Shown one piece after another: positions 11,236 to 22,521 of a stretch of 64,000 nucleotides of DNA. Where the stretch lies: assembly GCA_963082875.1 (NCBI GenBank), contig OY720098.1:2170001-2234000 (forward strand), read 5' to 3'. The notes below the pieces were generated by a model. It did no database searches, was not told the DNA's origin, and was given only the letters and a program-made list of their open reading frames with translations. The DNA comes from Corella eumyota (lineage: Eukaryota; Chordata; Ascidiacea; Phlebobranchia; Corellidae). The first letter of the stretch is position 1; each line of letters opens with the position of its first letter. Position numbers and translations under genes: made by a program.

Positions 11236-14200
11236 TTAATTTTTCCAAGTTAAATCAACGATTTGTGCGATGTGGTCGGAAGGAGATATAAGACTGGGTA
11301 AAGCTAAATGTTTGGTAACTAATTCATGGCCGGGGGGCGGTACAACCTAATTAAACAAAAAAAAAATTTATTAATTAAATTAAGAATAACCGGCAGCGGG
11401 GTGTAGTGGTAAGAACACTTCCTACACCACCATGAGGTCGTGGGTTCAATCTCCACTGATCTCATGCTGTAGCGCCCTTGAGTAGGGCGCTATAAACGGT
11501 ACGAACTCCTGCTGAGCCAGCACTTAATAAGCAGCATAATTACCGGGCAATTATAATCTATATAATATCCCAAACTGCCACAGGCAACTCGGGACTGAGT
11601 CTGAGCAACTGATGTTACTCTATGTTTAAGTCGCGCATTCGACTTTCCCACATCGAGGGTAAAGATATATACAAAAAAAAATTTATAAAAAATTAGAACA
11701 ATTTAATTCACATCTTTTCTAAAAAAAAAACTAATAAAAAACCTCACCTTATCTACTTTTAATAAATCCGGATCAACAAATATATAATCCAAACATTCGT
11801 TAAAGGTTTCAACATAATTTGTATATTTCGGTCGTCCCGAAGCATTTAAAAATTGCAAGTCATGGCTTAGATTTAAATCAGTTACTTTATCGTAAAAGTC
11901 TGCCTCCATATCTAAAATCGAAAGTTTACGTGATTTTTAATAGATAACAAATACGTTTTTTGTTTGTAAATATTTCAAAATATGCTATTTTCAGCAAGCT
12001 GTCTACGTGATGTAGTTAGCATAACACTGTGTTTTACTACGTGAGGTGCTGGTTTTTTTTTGTATATACATTTATCTTCGATGTGAGAAAGTCGAATGCG
12101 CGACCTTAACATACTCCGACCCAGTCTCGAGTTGCCTGTGGCAGTTTGGGATATTATAGATTATAATTCCCGGGTAATTATGCTGCTGATTAAGTGCTGG
12201 CTCAGCAGGAGTTCGTACCGTTTATAGCGCCTTACTCAAGGGCGCTACAGCATAAGATCAGGTGGGATTGAACCCACGACCTCATGTGTGGTGTTGCAAG
12301 TGTTCTTACCACTACACCACGCTGCCGGTTACTCTATGTTTAGTTCGTGAAGTCAGCCTTCCCACATCGAGAATAAATGTCAATTTGGAACAAAATCTTT
12401 TTTCTTAATCTTAAAAATTCTAACCTAAAAACCAGTCAGCATGTGTAGCAGGTATGTGAGCTTTTTCAATTAACTCAACCACTCCACTTGTTGGACGACT
12501 GTTTAGATCACCACACAGCATATAAGAAATTTTTGCACTGGGATAAGTTCGTTTGGTTTCATTTATTGTATGTTGAAGAATGTTTAAAATTATGGAAGTC
12601 TAAAAAAATAAATATGGTTAAAGTCTTTAGACTTTTAAAGCAGACTTTTTGCATAAAAACAACACCATAGTCTTATATAATGCTAGAAAGAAATAAAAAA
12701 AAAATAATGCTAGAAAAGAAATAAAAAAAAAGTTTAAATACCTGTATCATTCTTAGATGGCTAGCTTTTGGATGGAAATATAAATGTGTGTTTGCACTAA
12801 TTAAATAAACACCTGGATTTTCTAAACACTCCAATACTGCCATCTAGGGACAGAAATATTAGTGTTATAAAATTAAATTATTAGAATAAGTTAGGGCTTC
12901 ACTAAACTTTAAAATAATTAAATTAAACCTACCAAAACACAAGTGCTTCTATGTTTGACAAAGTTTTTTAATTTTGAACTTTTACAAATTTTGTTGCGTA
13001 AAGTTTCATTAAAATCATCGTTAAATAAACTTTCTTGAAGAATTTTGTTTTCCACTGAAACTAATCTAAAAACAATTTATTTTAATTAATAATTGTAGTT
13101 AACCAGTAATGTAGTGTAACAGTTAGAAAACTTGACTTTACTACCAGAGGACCTGGGTTTAATACCCAGTGCTTCCTTGCTGTAGACCCCTTTAAGTAAG
13201 GCGCAATAAACGGTATGAACTCCTGCTGAGCCAGCACTTGATTAGCAGTTTAATTATCGAGCAATTATAATCTATAATATCCCAAACTGCTACAGGCAAC
13301 TCGCGACTGGGTTGAGGAAACCGATGTTACTCTATGTTTAGATTGTAAAATCAGTTTTCTATATACACATGAGGTCGTGGGTTCAATCCCCACTGATCTC
13401 ATTCTGTAGCGCCCTTGAGTAAGGCGCTATAAACGGTATGAGCTCCTGCTAAGCCAACATTTAATCATCAGCTTAATTATTGGGCAATTATATTCAATAA
13501 TATCCCAAACTGTTACCGTCAACTCAAGACTGAGTCATATTAACAAATGTTATTGCGGTCATGAAGTCAACCTTCCCATATCAAGGATAAAAGTATACAA
13601 AAAAAATAAAAATTAAAAAGAATAACAACTTACTTAAATTTATTCCTGTTATAAAACAGTGCAACCCCTTCTTTAACGTTTAGTTTGGCAGCAAAAGCAC
13701 CGGCATAATTCTGTAATGACATTGCTGAAACTAAATAACCTTGAAACACGGAAGAATCTACTTCCTGGAGGCAGACTATATCGCTATGGTAACCTGATTT
13801 TGAGATAAAAATATTTTAAATGTTTGCACTTTTTTTTGCATATTGCAATTTTCTCTCATTTTTTGTATAAACATAGAGTTACAACTGTTACTCCGACCCA
13901 GTCTCGAGTTGCCTTCGGTAGTTTGGGATATTTTTAATTATAATTGCCTGGTAATTATGCAGCTGATTAAGTGCTGGCTCAGCAGGAGTTTGTACCGTTT
14001 ATAGTGCCTTACTTAAGGGCGCTGCAGCATGAAAGCAGTGGGGATTGAACCCCCGACCTCGTGGTGGTGTAGCAAGTGTTCTTACCACTACACCACGCTA
14101 CCTGTGTTCTCTTATTACTTTACAAAAAAAGAAAAGTTATTGTTTAATCAAAATTATAAGATTTTATTTAATGAAAAAGTCAAATACAATATTACTACTT

Positions 14201-17200
14201 ATAAATAACCTATAAATAACCTTTAAGTTCCTTTATTATAAGTTGAATTCGATAATTGATGTCTCTGATATGATTTGGGCAATACGGGAAAAGTTGTTTT
14301 TCTGCAAATTCTGTCATAGCATAACAATCTGCCAGAATGTTGTAACATACTACGCGCAAACTAAAAATAAATTAAAATTTTTATCTTAATATAGTCAGTA
14401 ATAAAACACAAAACAGTATTTAATTGGACTTCACCAAAAATTCAATCACCTCCCTGGAATTTATAAGTAAGGTTACTATTGACCTTATATTCGTGGTGTA
14501 GTGGTAAGAATACTTGCTACACCACACATAGGGTCATGGATTCAACCCCCACTGATCTCATGCTGGAGCGCTCTTAAGAAACGCGCTATAAATGGTATGA
14601 ACTCCTGCTGAGCCAGCACTTAATCAGCAGCATAATTACCGGGCAATTACAATCTATAATATCACAAACTGCCACAGGCAACTCGAGACTGGGTCGGAGT
14701 AACTGATGTTACTCTATGTTTAAGTCGCGCATTCGACTTTCCCTCATCGAGGATAAAGATATATACAAAAAAAAAACTAACCTGTTATTACCACATTGAT
14801 GTTCAGTAAACTTATGTCTAGCATCGAAAATACATTCACCCGGACCTTCCACAACAAAACCTGTCATTGCATGAAAATCATTAGATTTCGTGGTATCCTG
14901 GTTACCTGGGTGAACTTGTATTTTTAACAAGTAATCAATATCTTCATTGGATGCTGTGTATACCTTTATTAAATAAGATTATTGGTAAATACTGTATTTA
15001 GGTTTTTTTTTTGTTTTTCTCTATATATCTTTATCCTAGATGTGGGAAAGTCGATTGCGGGACCAAAACATAAAGTAACATCAGTTACTCCCACCCAGTC
15101 TCGAGTTGCCTGTGGCAGTTTGAGATATTATAGATTATAATTGCCCAATAATTATGCTGCTGATTAAGTGGTGGCTCAGCGGGAACTCATACCGTTTATA
15201 GCGACTTACTCAAGGGTGCTACAGCATGAGCTCAGTGGAGACTACACCATGCTGCCCCTTATATAAGTATAATTCAAATAGAGGCAAAGCCAAGTATATG
15301 TTTTAGGTGTTAGAATTTTATATGATAAATTTTTTGTCAGAATTACAGTTAAAAAAATGAAACAATAGGCCTATTAACTTACAATATAAGAAAAAATTTT
15401 TTTTGGATATTTTTATCTTTAACGTAGCTGACTTTACAACCTTAATATGAGATAGCAGAATACTAAAAAACCACACTTGCACATACTATGGCATGACTTA
15501 AAAATAAGTTTAAAGTTCTTAATTATAAATAAACATAAATTTACCATATTTGATGATATAAACTCCCAATCGTTATCGGTTAAACTTAGTTTAAATTCAT
15601 CAACATCTTGATTATCGGTTGTCCTTTTTTTCTTGCTTCGCAACCAACTAAATCTAACAAGTAAAAAAATGTAGCAAAATATGATATGATGAGCACTACA
15701 GTTATGCTGCTAGAAAACATAGCAAATTACCGGCAACACGGTGTAGTGGTAAGAACACTAGCTACACCACACATGAGGTCGTGGGTTCAATCCCCACTGA
15801 TCTTATGCTGTAGCGCCCTTGAGTAAGGCGCTATAAACAGTATGAACTCCTGCTGAGCCAGCACTTAATCAGCAGTATAATTATCGGGCAATTATAATCT
15901 ATAATATCCTAAATTGCCACAGGCAACTGGAGACTGGGTTGGGGTAACTGATGTTACTCTATGTTTAAGTCGTGCATTCGACTTTCCCACATCGAGGATA
16001 AAGATATATACAAAAAAACAGGTTAATTCTCAAGCAATAAGATCCACAAAATCTAAAATTAACTAACTTAACTCAAGACTGAGTCAGGATTACAAACGTT
16101 ACTTTATGTTCAGGTCGTGAAGTCGACCTTTCCACATCAAGGACGAATAAATACTTTATTTTTTTTACTAAAAAGTTTTTACTTACTTTGAATGAGGAAT
16201 TGAGGCTCTGCTAAATGCCAGTTTAGGAAATAAAGGAATTCCAACCATTGGATTTGAAGTTAACTCCAACATTGTTACTGTGGGGTAATTATATTCAACT
16301 TTATAGGCTGTCCCACTCAGAAGAAGTGTGTCAGCTATTTGTAATGCTTCAAGGCATTTCATATCTGTATGAAGCTAAATTTTGACATAAAAAAAGCAGT
16401 TATAAGCGTTAATTTTATAGATTGTAATTTATTTTTTTTGTATATATCTTTATCCTCGATGTGGGAAAGTCGAATGTGCGACTTAAACATAGAATAACAT
16501 AAGTTACTCCGACCCAGTCTCGAGTTGCCTGTGGCAGTTTCAGCAGGGGTTCATACCATTTATAGCACTTTACTCAACGACGCTACAGCATGAGATCAGT
16601 GGGAATTGAACCCACGACCTCATGGTGGTGTAGCAAGTGTTCTTACCACTACACCACGCTGCCGGTTAATTGCAGCATAATTATCAAGCAATAAAAATCC
16701 ATAATATCCCAAACTGCCACAGGCAACTCGAGACTGGGTCGGAGTAACTGATGTTACGTTATGTTTAAGTCGCGCATTCAACCTTCCCACATCGAGGATG
16801 AAGATATATACATAAAATAATAAAAAAAAATTTAGTTGGTTTTATAGCCTACCTTTTTTCCAGCATAATCAAATAAATCTATTGTTGGTGAATCAGTTAG
16901 ATTGATTGAAGTCCCTTTTCCGGTTTTTAATTTTTTGTTTTTCTTTTTTGAAAGTTTTTGAAAATTTGAGATAATTCTTCCGAAAAAATGCTCAACTAGT
17001 TCATCCGAAGGTCGCAACATCTAAAAAAATTTTATAACATTCAGGTTCACTAAACATAAAGCCCTTAGAAAACCACATATTAAATCATTTTTAGCATTGC
17101 AAATCATAACCTTAAATACCATATCAATATTGTTAAATGTATTTTTATTCTTGTCACTTTTGTAAATGTATATAAAAAATCAAAATTTTTTTTTTTTTTG

Positions 17201-18537
17201 TATATATCTTTATCCTTAATGTGGTAAGGTCGAATGCGCGACTCAAACATAGAGTAACATCAGTTACTCCGACCCAGTCTCAAGTTGCCTTTAGCAGTTA
17301 GGGATATTATAGATTATAATTGCCCGATAATTATGCTGCTGATTAAGTGCTGGCTCAGCAGGAGCTCATACCGTTTATAGCGCCTTACTCAAGGGCGCTA
17401 CAACATGAGGTCTACACCACGCTGCCGGGAAACTATTCCAATAAGTGAAAATAGCAATAATGTGCATTTAATATATACTTCTAGTCGTTTTTTTAACAAC
17501 TAGAGATTTAAAAATAATTAGGAATAAATAAAGATAACAAAAATAAAATTTCCATCCGTACCATACTTAATTTATTAAAGTATTATTTAAAATAACAAAT
17601 GGATATTTAATCAAACAATTTTACCTTTCTTATTATTCCTCCTATCTCCATTTCTACATTGAAGTGAGAACTTTCATTTTCATATTCAACTTTTAAGGAT
17701 TTTGACATCGCAATTCTTTTTCTGTATTAAGTAATTAAATAACAATAAAAAACAGAACACGGACGATAATAGACACAAACATTCCATTAACAGGTAAAAA
17801 AATAACACCATGGTTTAGAATTATGTTAGAACACTTGACTTTACTACATGAGGTCACTGGTTTGGTCCCCACTGCTCCCTTGTTTAAGCTATATACAATG
17901 CAAACTTCTGCCAGCAAAAGATAGGTTGGTAAATTAACTATAAAGAATTAAGATCAATAATTTCATAATCTGTCAAAGTAACCGGCAGCGTGGTGTAGTG
18001 GTAAAAACACTTGCTACACCACAAATGAAGTCATCGGTTTAATCCCTACTGATCTCATGCTGTAGTGCCCTTGAGTAAAGTGCTATAAACGGTATGAACT
18101 TCTGCTGAGCCAGCACTTAATCAGCAGTATAATTATCGGGCAATTATAATCTATAATATCCCAAACTGCCACAGGCACCTCGAGACTGGGTCGGAGTAAC
18201 TGATGTTACTCTATGTTTAAGTCGCACATTCGACTTTCCCACATAGAGGATAAAGATATATACAAAAAAAATGTTTAGGACATTAAGTCATCTTTACCAC
18301 ATTGAAGATAAATATATATAAAAATAATATAAATAAATAATTGTAAAACTTGGTTTTTAAAGATTAAAAAAAAATAAAAATAGACCAACTGGAACTTTAT
18401 TCTTACCTTTTAAATTGGTTTTGTTTTCCTTTTGAATCAGATTTTTTTAAAAACAAAAATTTCAATCTTTTAGCCAATGAACCGCATGAAGTTTTTTTGA
18501 TGCTAATTAATTCAGAAATTATTTTAAACAAACTCAT
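11236..18537 (-). CDS. PDE12: 2',5'-phosphodiesterase 12 (mitochondrial deadenylase)
   Basis: Endonuclease/exonuclease/phosphatase-family enzyme that degrades 2',5'-oligoadenylate and trims poly(A) of mitochondrial RNA. Thirteen exons sum to a 619-residue frame (human about 609): 18537-18407, 17721-17625, 17020-16853, 16374-16187, 15653-15545, 14963-14782, 14360-14221, 13793-13634, 13065-12933, 12843-12742, 12599-12425, 11911-11748, 11346-11236. The first exon encodes a basic, acid-poor leader (MSLFKIISELISIKKTSCGS) fitting a mitochondrial presequence. The catalytic half shows RVVCYNILAD, DIVCLQEVD (metal-binding Glu), ANTHLYFHPKASHLR, CGDLNSRPTSG and a terminal SDHIAQIVDLTW (catalytic His). 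Nearly every exon or exon pair is separated from the next by a SINE. Confidence 0.93.
11390..11681 (+). mobile_element. SINE-A, full length
   Basis: Starts CCGGCAGCGGGGTGTAGTGG (A box), carries the B box GGTTCAATCTCC, then body and AAAGATATATAC plus poly(A). In the last PDE12 intron, antisense. Confidence 0.95.
12052..12382 (-). mobile_element. SINE-A plus adjacent tail fragment
   Basis: 12052-12329 is a minus-strand copy ending at the head (ACCACGCTGCCGG), with a short deletion in the tail. It abuts a plus-strand tail fragment at 12330-12382 (ACTCTATGTTTAGTTCGTGA), which is probably the older element it inserted into. In a PDE12 intron, sense to the gene. Confidence 0.9.
13102..13362 (+). 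mobile_element. SINE-A, diverged
   Basis: Older plus-strand copy: head ACCAGTAATGTAGTGTAACA, B-box region GGGTTTAATACCC, body TGAACTCCTGCTGAGCCAGC. It lies in the PDE12 intron between exons 13793-13634 and 13065-12933. Confidence 0.85.
13370..13602 (+). mobile_element. SINE-A, 5'-truncated
   Basis: Starts inside the head at ATGAGGTCGTGGGTTCAATC and runs to the tail. It directly follows the diverged copy at 13102 in the same orientation, either inserted into its tail or joined by recombination. Confidence 0.88.
13856..14103 (-). mobile_element. SINE-A, tail-deleted
   Basis: Minus-strand copy in which TTTTTTGTAT is joined directly to AAACATAGAGT, losing about 40 bp of the 3' tail. It ends with the head ACCACGCTACC. 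In a PDE12 intron. Confidence 0.9.
14490..14778 (+). mobile_element. SINE-A, near full length
   Basis: Starts TCGTGGTGTAGTGGTAAGAA, lacks the first few head bases, and ends with AAAGATATATAC plus poly(A). In a PDE12 intron, antisense. Confidence 0.93.
15003..15257 (-). mobile_element. SINE-A, head-deleted
   Basis: Minus-strand copy whose tRNA-like head has lost about 40 bp (CAGTGGAG joined to ACTACACCATGCTGCC). In a PDE12 intron. Confidence 0.9.
15730..16017 (+). mobile_element. SINE-A, full length
   Basis: Starts CCGGCAACACGGTGTAGTGG and ends AAAGATATATAC plus poly(A). In a PDE12 intron. A separate decayed tail fragment of the same orientation follows at 16062-16152 (AACTCAAGACTGAGTCAGGA). 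Confidence 0.93.
16430..16666 (-). mobile_element. SINE-A with internal deletion
   Basis: Minus-strand copy in which CTGTGGCAGTTT is joined to CAGCAGGGGTTCATACC, deleting about 60 bp of the body. The head ACCACGCTGCCGG is intact. In a PDE12 intron. Confidence 0.92.
16668..16821 (+). mobile_element. SINE-A 3' half, abutting an opposite copy
   Basis: Begins at TTAATTGCAGCATAATTATC, immediately next to the head of the preceding minus-strand copy, and runs to AAGATATATAC. The pair forms a head-adjacent inverted repeat with almost no spacer. Confidence 0.9.
17185..17429 (-). mobile_element. SINE-A, head-deleted
   Basis: Minus-strand copy with most of the head deleted (ACATGAGGTC joined to TACACCACGCTGCCGG). 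In a PDE12 intron. Confidence 0.9.
17812..17930 (+). mobile_element. Degenerate SINE-A head
   Basis: Old tRNA-like head (TTAGAACACTTGACTTTACT, GGTTTGGTCCCC) without a recognisable body, in the first PDE12 intron. Confidence 0.6.
17982..18270 (+). mobile_element. SINE-A, full length
   Basis: CCGGCAGCGTGGTGTAGTGG start, AAAGATATATAC plus poly(A) end. In the first PDE12 intron. A further tail fragment follows to about 18325. Confidence 0.93.
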
Positions 18538-18826
18538 AAATTTTTCTATAAACCTGCACCAAAAACAAAATATTGTTTAAATGTCGATTCAACTTGTTGT
18601 AAATTAAGAATTAACACATTTTTAAAAATTTTAAATTAGTATAACTACATTTACAAAACCCAAAATTAAAATAAATTAATATTTTTTTCAATTTAAATTT
18701 TACACTTTTAAAAGGTTAATAAAAAAGTAATATCTATGGTTAACAAACAATTTAAAAATATCATAATGCTTTTTCTGATCTCCTTTGTCCATCATAACTT
18801 CAACTTGAATTGTTGTGTAAAGTATG

Positions 18827-19122
18827 TTTTTTTTGTATATATTTTTATCCTCAATGTTGAAAAGTCGAATGCGCGACTTAAACATAGAGTAACATAAGTT
18901 ACTCCGTCCCAGTCTTGGGTTGCCTTTAGCAGTTTAGGATATTATATAGATTATAATTAATAATTGCCTGAAAATTTAGCTGATTAAGTGCTGGCTAAGC
19001 AGGAGTTCATACCGTCTATAGCGCCTTACTCAAGGGCGCTACAGCATGAGAGCAGCGGGGATTGAACCCACGACCTCATGTGTGGTGTAGCAAGTGTTCT
19101 TATCACTACACCATGCAGCCGG
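18827..19122 (-). mobile_element. SINE-A, full length
   Basis: Minus-strand copy between PDE12 and UTP14, ending in the head ACACCATGCAGCCGG. Confidence 0.92.
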
Positions 19123-19165
19123 TGTTTACATTATTGATATATTTCCAACAAGATGTATGTCCAAT

Positions 19166-19262
19166 TTATACGCCGTCAAAATATAAATAAATGAAGTTTG
19201 AGGTGCGCAAGTAAATTACCATAAGCATATCTCTGATGCCACTTTATTTTGACGGGTAAAAT
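19166..19262 (+). repeat. Dispersed repeat R1 with inverted ends
   Basis: Short R1-like element: AAATATAAATAAATGAAGTT...GGTGCGCAAGTAAATTACC. CGTCAAAATA at the left is mirrored by TATTTTGACGG at the right, so this copy looks like a tiny inverted-repeat element. It overlaps the UTP14 poly(A) signal. Confidence 0.5.
19243..19248 (-). terminator. Poly(A) signal of UTP14
   Basis: AATAAA on the minus strand 24 nt after the UTP14 stop codon; it lies within the R1-like repeat, so the transposable sequence may supply the signal. Confidence 0.5.
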
Positions 19263-19271
19263 GTAGCATAA

Positions 19272-21341
19272 TTACAACAAAATTTTCAGTTTAGAAAGTC
19301 GATTCTTTTTTCTCTGTTCTTTTTTCCTCATTCTTATCTTAGTCTTCTCCACTTGAACATCAGTCAACTTCACATCATTTGCATCCATAGGTTGAATAAT
19401 AGCACCTTTAACAGTTGACACTTTTGGTTTGGTGAGAGCTTCAACGGCAGAAGGAGTATTCCAAGTTGGTCCAACTGGTCGTGCAATTGTTCGCTCAAAT
19501 TGGTTTTTATTGACGAACGGAAAGGGAATTTGGTTGACTTGGTGTTTAGCAATATGAACATTACGATTTTCGTTGATTATTACATGCCCTAATTTCCGAT
19601 CACTTCTAGTAATTTGGGGTATCGGAGTAAATCTAAATTTTTGCCGCCTTTTCTTGGGTTTAATTCCAACCCCACCCCATGATCCCCACCCGGGTAAACG
19701 TAAATCAACTTCCTTTGGTTCATTTTCTTGCACGATTTTCTTTTTTTCTTGGGTAAATTCAGCGAGAACGTCGTCATCTGCAAATGCTTGCTCGATCGTT
19801 AATTTCTGCTCGTCATCTGAACTGTCTTCAATCGGTTCCAATATCTGCGTTGGAAGATTAAAAACTAGAGAAGGGTTTGTGTTAATCTCTGCTTTACTTA
19901 CTTCGGGTTCAACTTTTGGTTCATTTTCAGTCTGTTTTCTTCTAATCTTTTCACCTTCTGTCTTTAAAAGCTTATACGCATCCTTGAATTTATCGACAGC
20001 TGGGGAGTTTGATATGGGGATTGAAACAGGGGTTTGAGGCGGGGTTGTGTCTTTTATCCCCAACCAATTCCGAAGATCATTATTCCCGTTATTATCAAGA
20101 TTTAAATTCGATAACATTTTTAAATCAGGTCTAGACACAACTTCAGCATCTTGACTTTTATTTTTCGATAAAATGTTATTATTTTCTTCCATAATATTTT
20201 GATCAGTACCGTTTATTACATTTAAATTATTGTTTGTTTTTGGTGCTAAGTCGTCTTCATTTTTGTTATTATTAATTTTCATTTTGGTTAACCAAGGATT
20301 GTTGATATTTTCAAGCAAAGAAATTTGATCATTTATATTTTCACCGACATCTGACATTTCTTCCAAATTTTCGTTATCCATATTTATATCTTCCAATTCC
20401 ACTTTCTTCTCCACCAGCTCTCTGTGTTTTTGTAATTGTTCTTGCAACTCAAACTTTGTTTTTTCATCATGTTTTGCCATTAGGACTCTGTTTTTAGCCC
20501 ACTTACTACCCATCCTATGTTTAAGAGTTGCTCGTTCTTCCGCCCTCATTTTGAGAGCTTGATTCGTCGAGTCTTCATTTTCCTCCACGTTTTCTTTCAT
20601 TTTCTTTTTCTTTAGCATACGATGATACTTTTTGCTCTTAATTTTATGAAGTCTTCGATTCTTGGCCTCATGAAATGACATGAGAGCACGATGTTTCTGT
20701 AATTCGGCACGGCGCTGGCGGGCTTCATGTAGACTCATTGCTGATATTGCTTCTGTTTCGAGCAGAGACAAATCATGATCTTCACGTTCAACACTTTTGT
20801 TGCTACCTCCGAGTAACGCATAAATTTCTTCCTCAAGTGGAGTTAGATTTTTATTCCTCCGAGCTAAAAATTCATCAATTTTTTGCACCTTTAAATGCTC
20901 TTGGTTCAGTGGAAATGAAATATGTTCAGCTTTCCTATTTTTCTGCACAGTTAAATCCCATTTTGCAATATCAACTGCAGCTTTTTCATATTCGACTTTA
21001 CGTTCTATTCTCTCAGCAACTGGTCTTGATAAAGGAACCTCTAACTGCCTTCCTTGGTTCTCTATTTTATTTAATTTCTTCTTTAAAGTGTTAATTGAAA
21101 CAGTGTCCTCCACAGTTTTTAACAACTGGTTTAACTGAAGTTTTCCATCGTCTTCGTTTAAAGCAAAAACTGAAATATCTTGACTTGCTTCGGTCCTCTG
21201 CTTCCGGATTTTAGTTTTTACATCTTTTTTGATCCCGATGCTCTCTAGAAGACTTTTATGAGCGTCTTCTTCAACTTCGTGATCAGATTCATCTTCCGAC
21301 AAATCAAAAGCAGAAACATCAGGTGGTTTTGGGATTTCCAT
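19272..21341 (-). CDS. UTP14: U3 snoRNP protein UTP14
   Basis: Nucleolar component of the small-subunit processome, needed for 18S rRNA maturation; it activates the helicase DHR1/DHX37. The 689-residue frame lies in a single uninterrupted exon. Family hallmarks are visible: acidic N-terminus with DVSAFDLSEDESD, DLTVQKNRKAEHISFPL, the basic KSKKYHRMLKKKKMKE segment, NNPWL near residue 350, LPGWGSWGG near 555, and the conserved end HVIINENRNVHIAKHQVNQI, PFPFVNKNQFERTIARPVGP and TWNT. Length fits the family (human UTP14A about 770). The long intronless frame contrasts with its intron-rich neighbours and raises the possibility of a retrocopy origin. I take the ATG at 21341 because MEIPKPPDVSAF resembles a normal start. 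Confidence 0.95.
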   Translation of the reverse strand: MEIPKPPDVSAFDLSEDESDHEVEEDAHKSLLESIGIKKDVKTKIRKQRTEASQDISVFALNEDDGKLQLNQLLKTVEDTVSINTLKKKLNKIENQGRQLEVPLSRPVAERIERKVEYEKAAVDIAKWDLTVQKNRKAEHISFPLNQEHLKVQKIDEFLARRNKNLTPLEEEIYALLGGSNKSVEREDHDLSLLETEAISAMSLHEARQRRAELQKHRALMSFHEAKNRRLHKIKSKKYHRMLKKKKMKENVEENEDSTNQALKMRAEERATLKHRMGSKWAKNRVLMAKHDEKTKFELQEQLQKHRELVEKKVELEDINMDNENLEEMSDVGENINDQISLLENINNPWLTKMKINNNKNEDDLAPKTNNNLNVINGTDQNIMEENNNILSKNKSQDAEVVSRPDLKMLSNLNLDNNGNNDLRNWLGIKDTTPPQTPVSIPISNSPAVDKFKDAYKLLKTEGEKIRRKQTENEPKVEPEVSKAEINTNPSLVFNLPTQILEPIEDSSDDEQKLTIEQAFADDDVLAEFTQEKKKIVQENEPKEVDLRLPGWGSWGGVGIKPKKRRQKFRFTPIPQITRSDRKLGHVIINENRNVHIAKHQVNQIPFPFVNKNQFERTIARPVGPTWNTPSAVEALTKPKVSTVKGAIIQPMDANDVKLTDVQVEKTKIRMRKKEQRKKNRLSKLKILL

Positions 21342-22521
21342 TGCGATAATATTCTTTCTTACTCACAATTACTTACACAAAAATGCGGCTAAAAATAAAA
21401 AATTAAAATTAAGTAAAACATACAATCATACAATGTAAATCTTTAGAAGAAACATAAAATAGGACAAATGTATTATAAACCCAGTATATTTGACATTTGA
21501 CTTGAAAATGTAGTGAACATTAATCTAACCCTATGCCTGTCTGCCTGTATGTATAAAAACGTATTTTCGTTATAATACCAATATTACTTACTTGATTACC
21601 AGATTACAGACTTTATTTAACTAATACTGGCAGCGTGGTGTAGTGGTAAGAACACTTGCTACACCACCATGAGGTCGTGGGTTCAATCCCCACTGCTCTC
21701 ATGCTGTAGCGCCCTTGAGTAAAGCGCTATAAACTCCTGCAGAGCCAGCACTTAATTAGCAGCATAATTATTGGGCAATTATAATCTATAATATCCCAAA
21801 CTGCCCCAGACAACTCGAGACTGGGTCGGAGTACCTGATATTACTCCATGTTTAAGTTGCGCATTCGACCTTTCCCACATCGAAGATAAAGATAAATACA
21901 AAAAAAAATAACAAAATGTTTTCTGGTTACAAGATAATATCATTAAAAGCACAATGTTACTTGTTACAAAACATACAAAAAAACGCTTTCTTATGTTATT
22001 TTTACCTTAAACTAGTATAACTTTAATTTCAATGATTTAATCAAATGGAAATAAAAATTTTCGGGATTGTCCCTAAAAGCACGTGTGTATAGAGGAATTG
22101 TAACAGAAATAAGTCTTTCTAAATCAAAACAGATTTAAGTTTGTTTTAAATTATAAAAATAAATTTTAAAGTTAGTTAAACAAAAAAAATTATATATATT
22201 TAAGTAAAAAAATAAAAATTAACTTTTATTAATTTACTTTTAATACACTTTTTTTCTCAATGTTTAATTATTTTAATTTACAATTTTTAAAATACACTTT
22301 ATATATGTTTTTTGTTATCCTTTGCTAATTAAAGTAATTATTAATTTTTTTTTATTTAAAGTTATGTTTTTAAGATTATCATTTTAATTCTAACTTTTCT
22401 AATCTTGCATTTTACTTTCACCATTTTACGAATCTCCATTTCGCCTTGGTAGCAACGAATTTTTAAAAATAAAACGCGATTAAATTTTTCTTAGTTTTTA
22501 AATTAAATAATTATATGAACT
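21342..22521. other. Divergent intergenic region (UTP14 / zinc-finger gene)
   Basis: About 1.2 kb shared by two divergently transcribed genes. It holds one SINE (21627-21908) and otherwise AT-rich sequence without clear promoter motifs. Confidence 0.55.
21627..21908 (+). mobile_element. SINE-A, full length with small deletion
   Basis: CTGGCAGCGTGGTGTAGTGG start; about 10 bp missing in the ACGGTATGAACTCC region; ends GATAAATACA plus poly(A). Between UTP14 and the zinc-finger gene. Confidence 0.93.

Noticed and set aside
19573-20037. 154-codon plus-strand frame (and others) opposite UTP14
   Set aside because: Antisense shadow of the conserved UTP14 coding sequence; no family features of its own.
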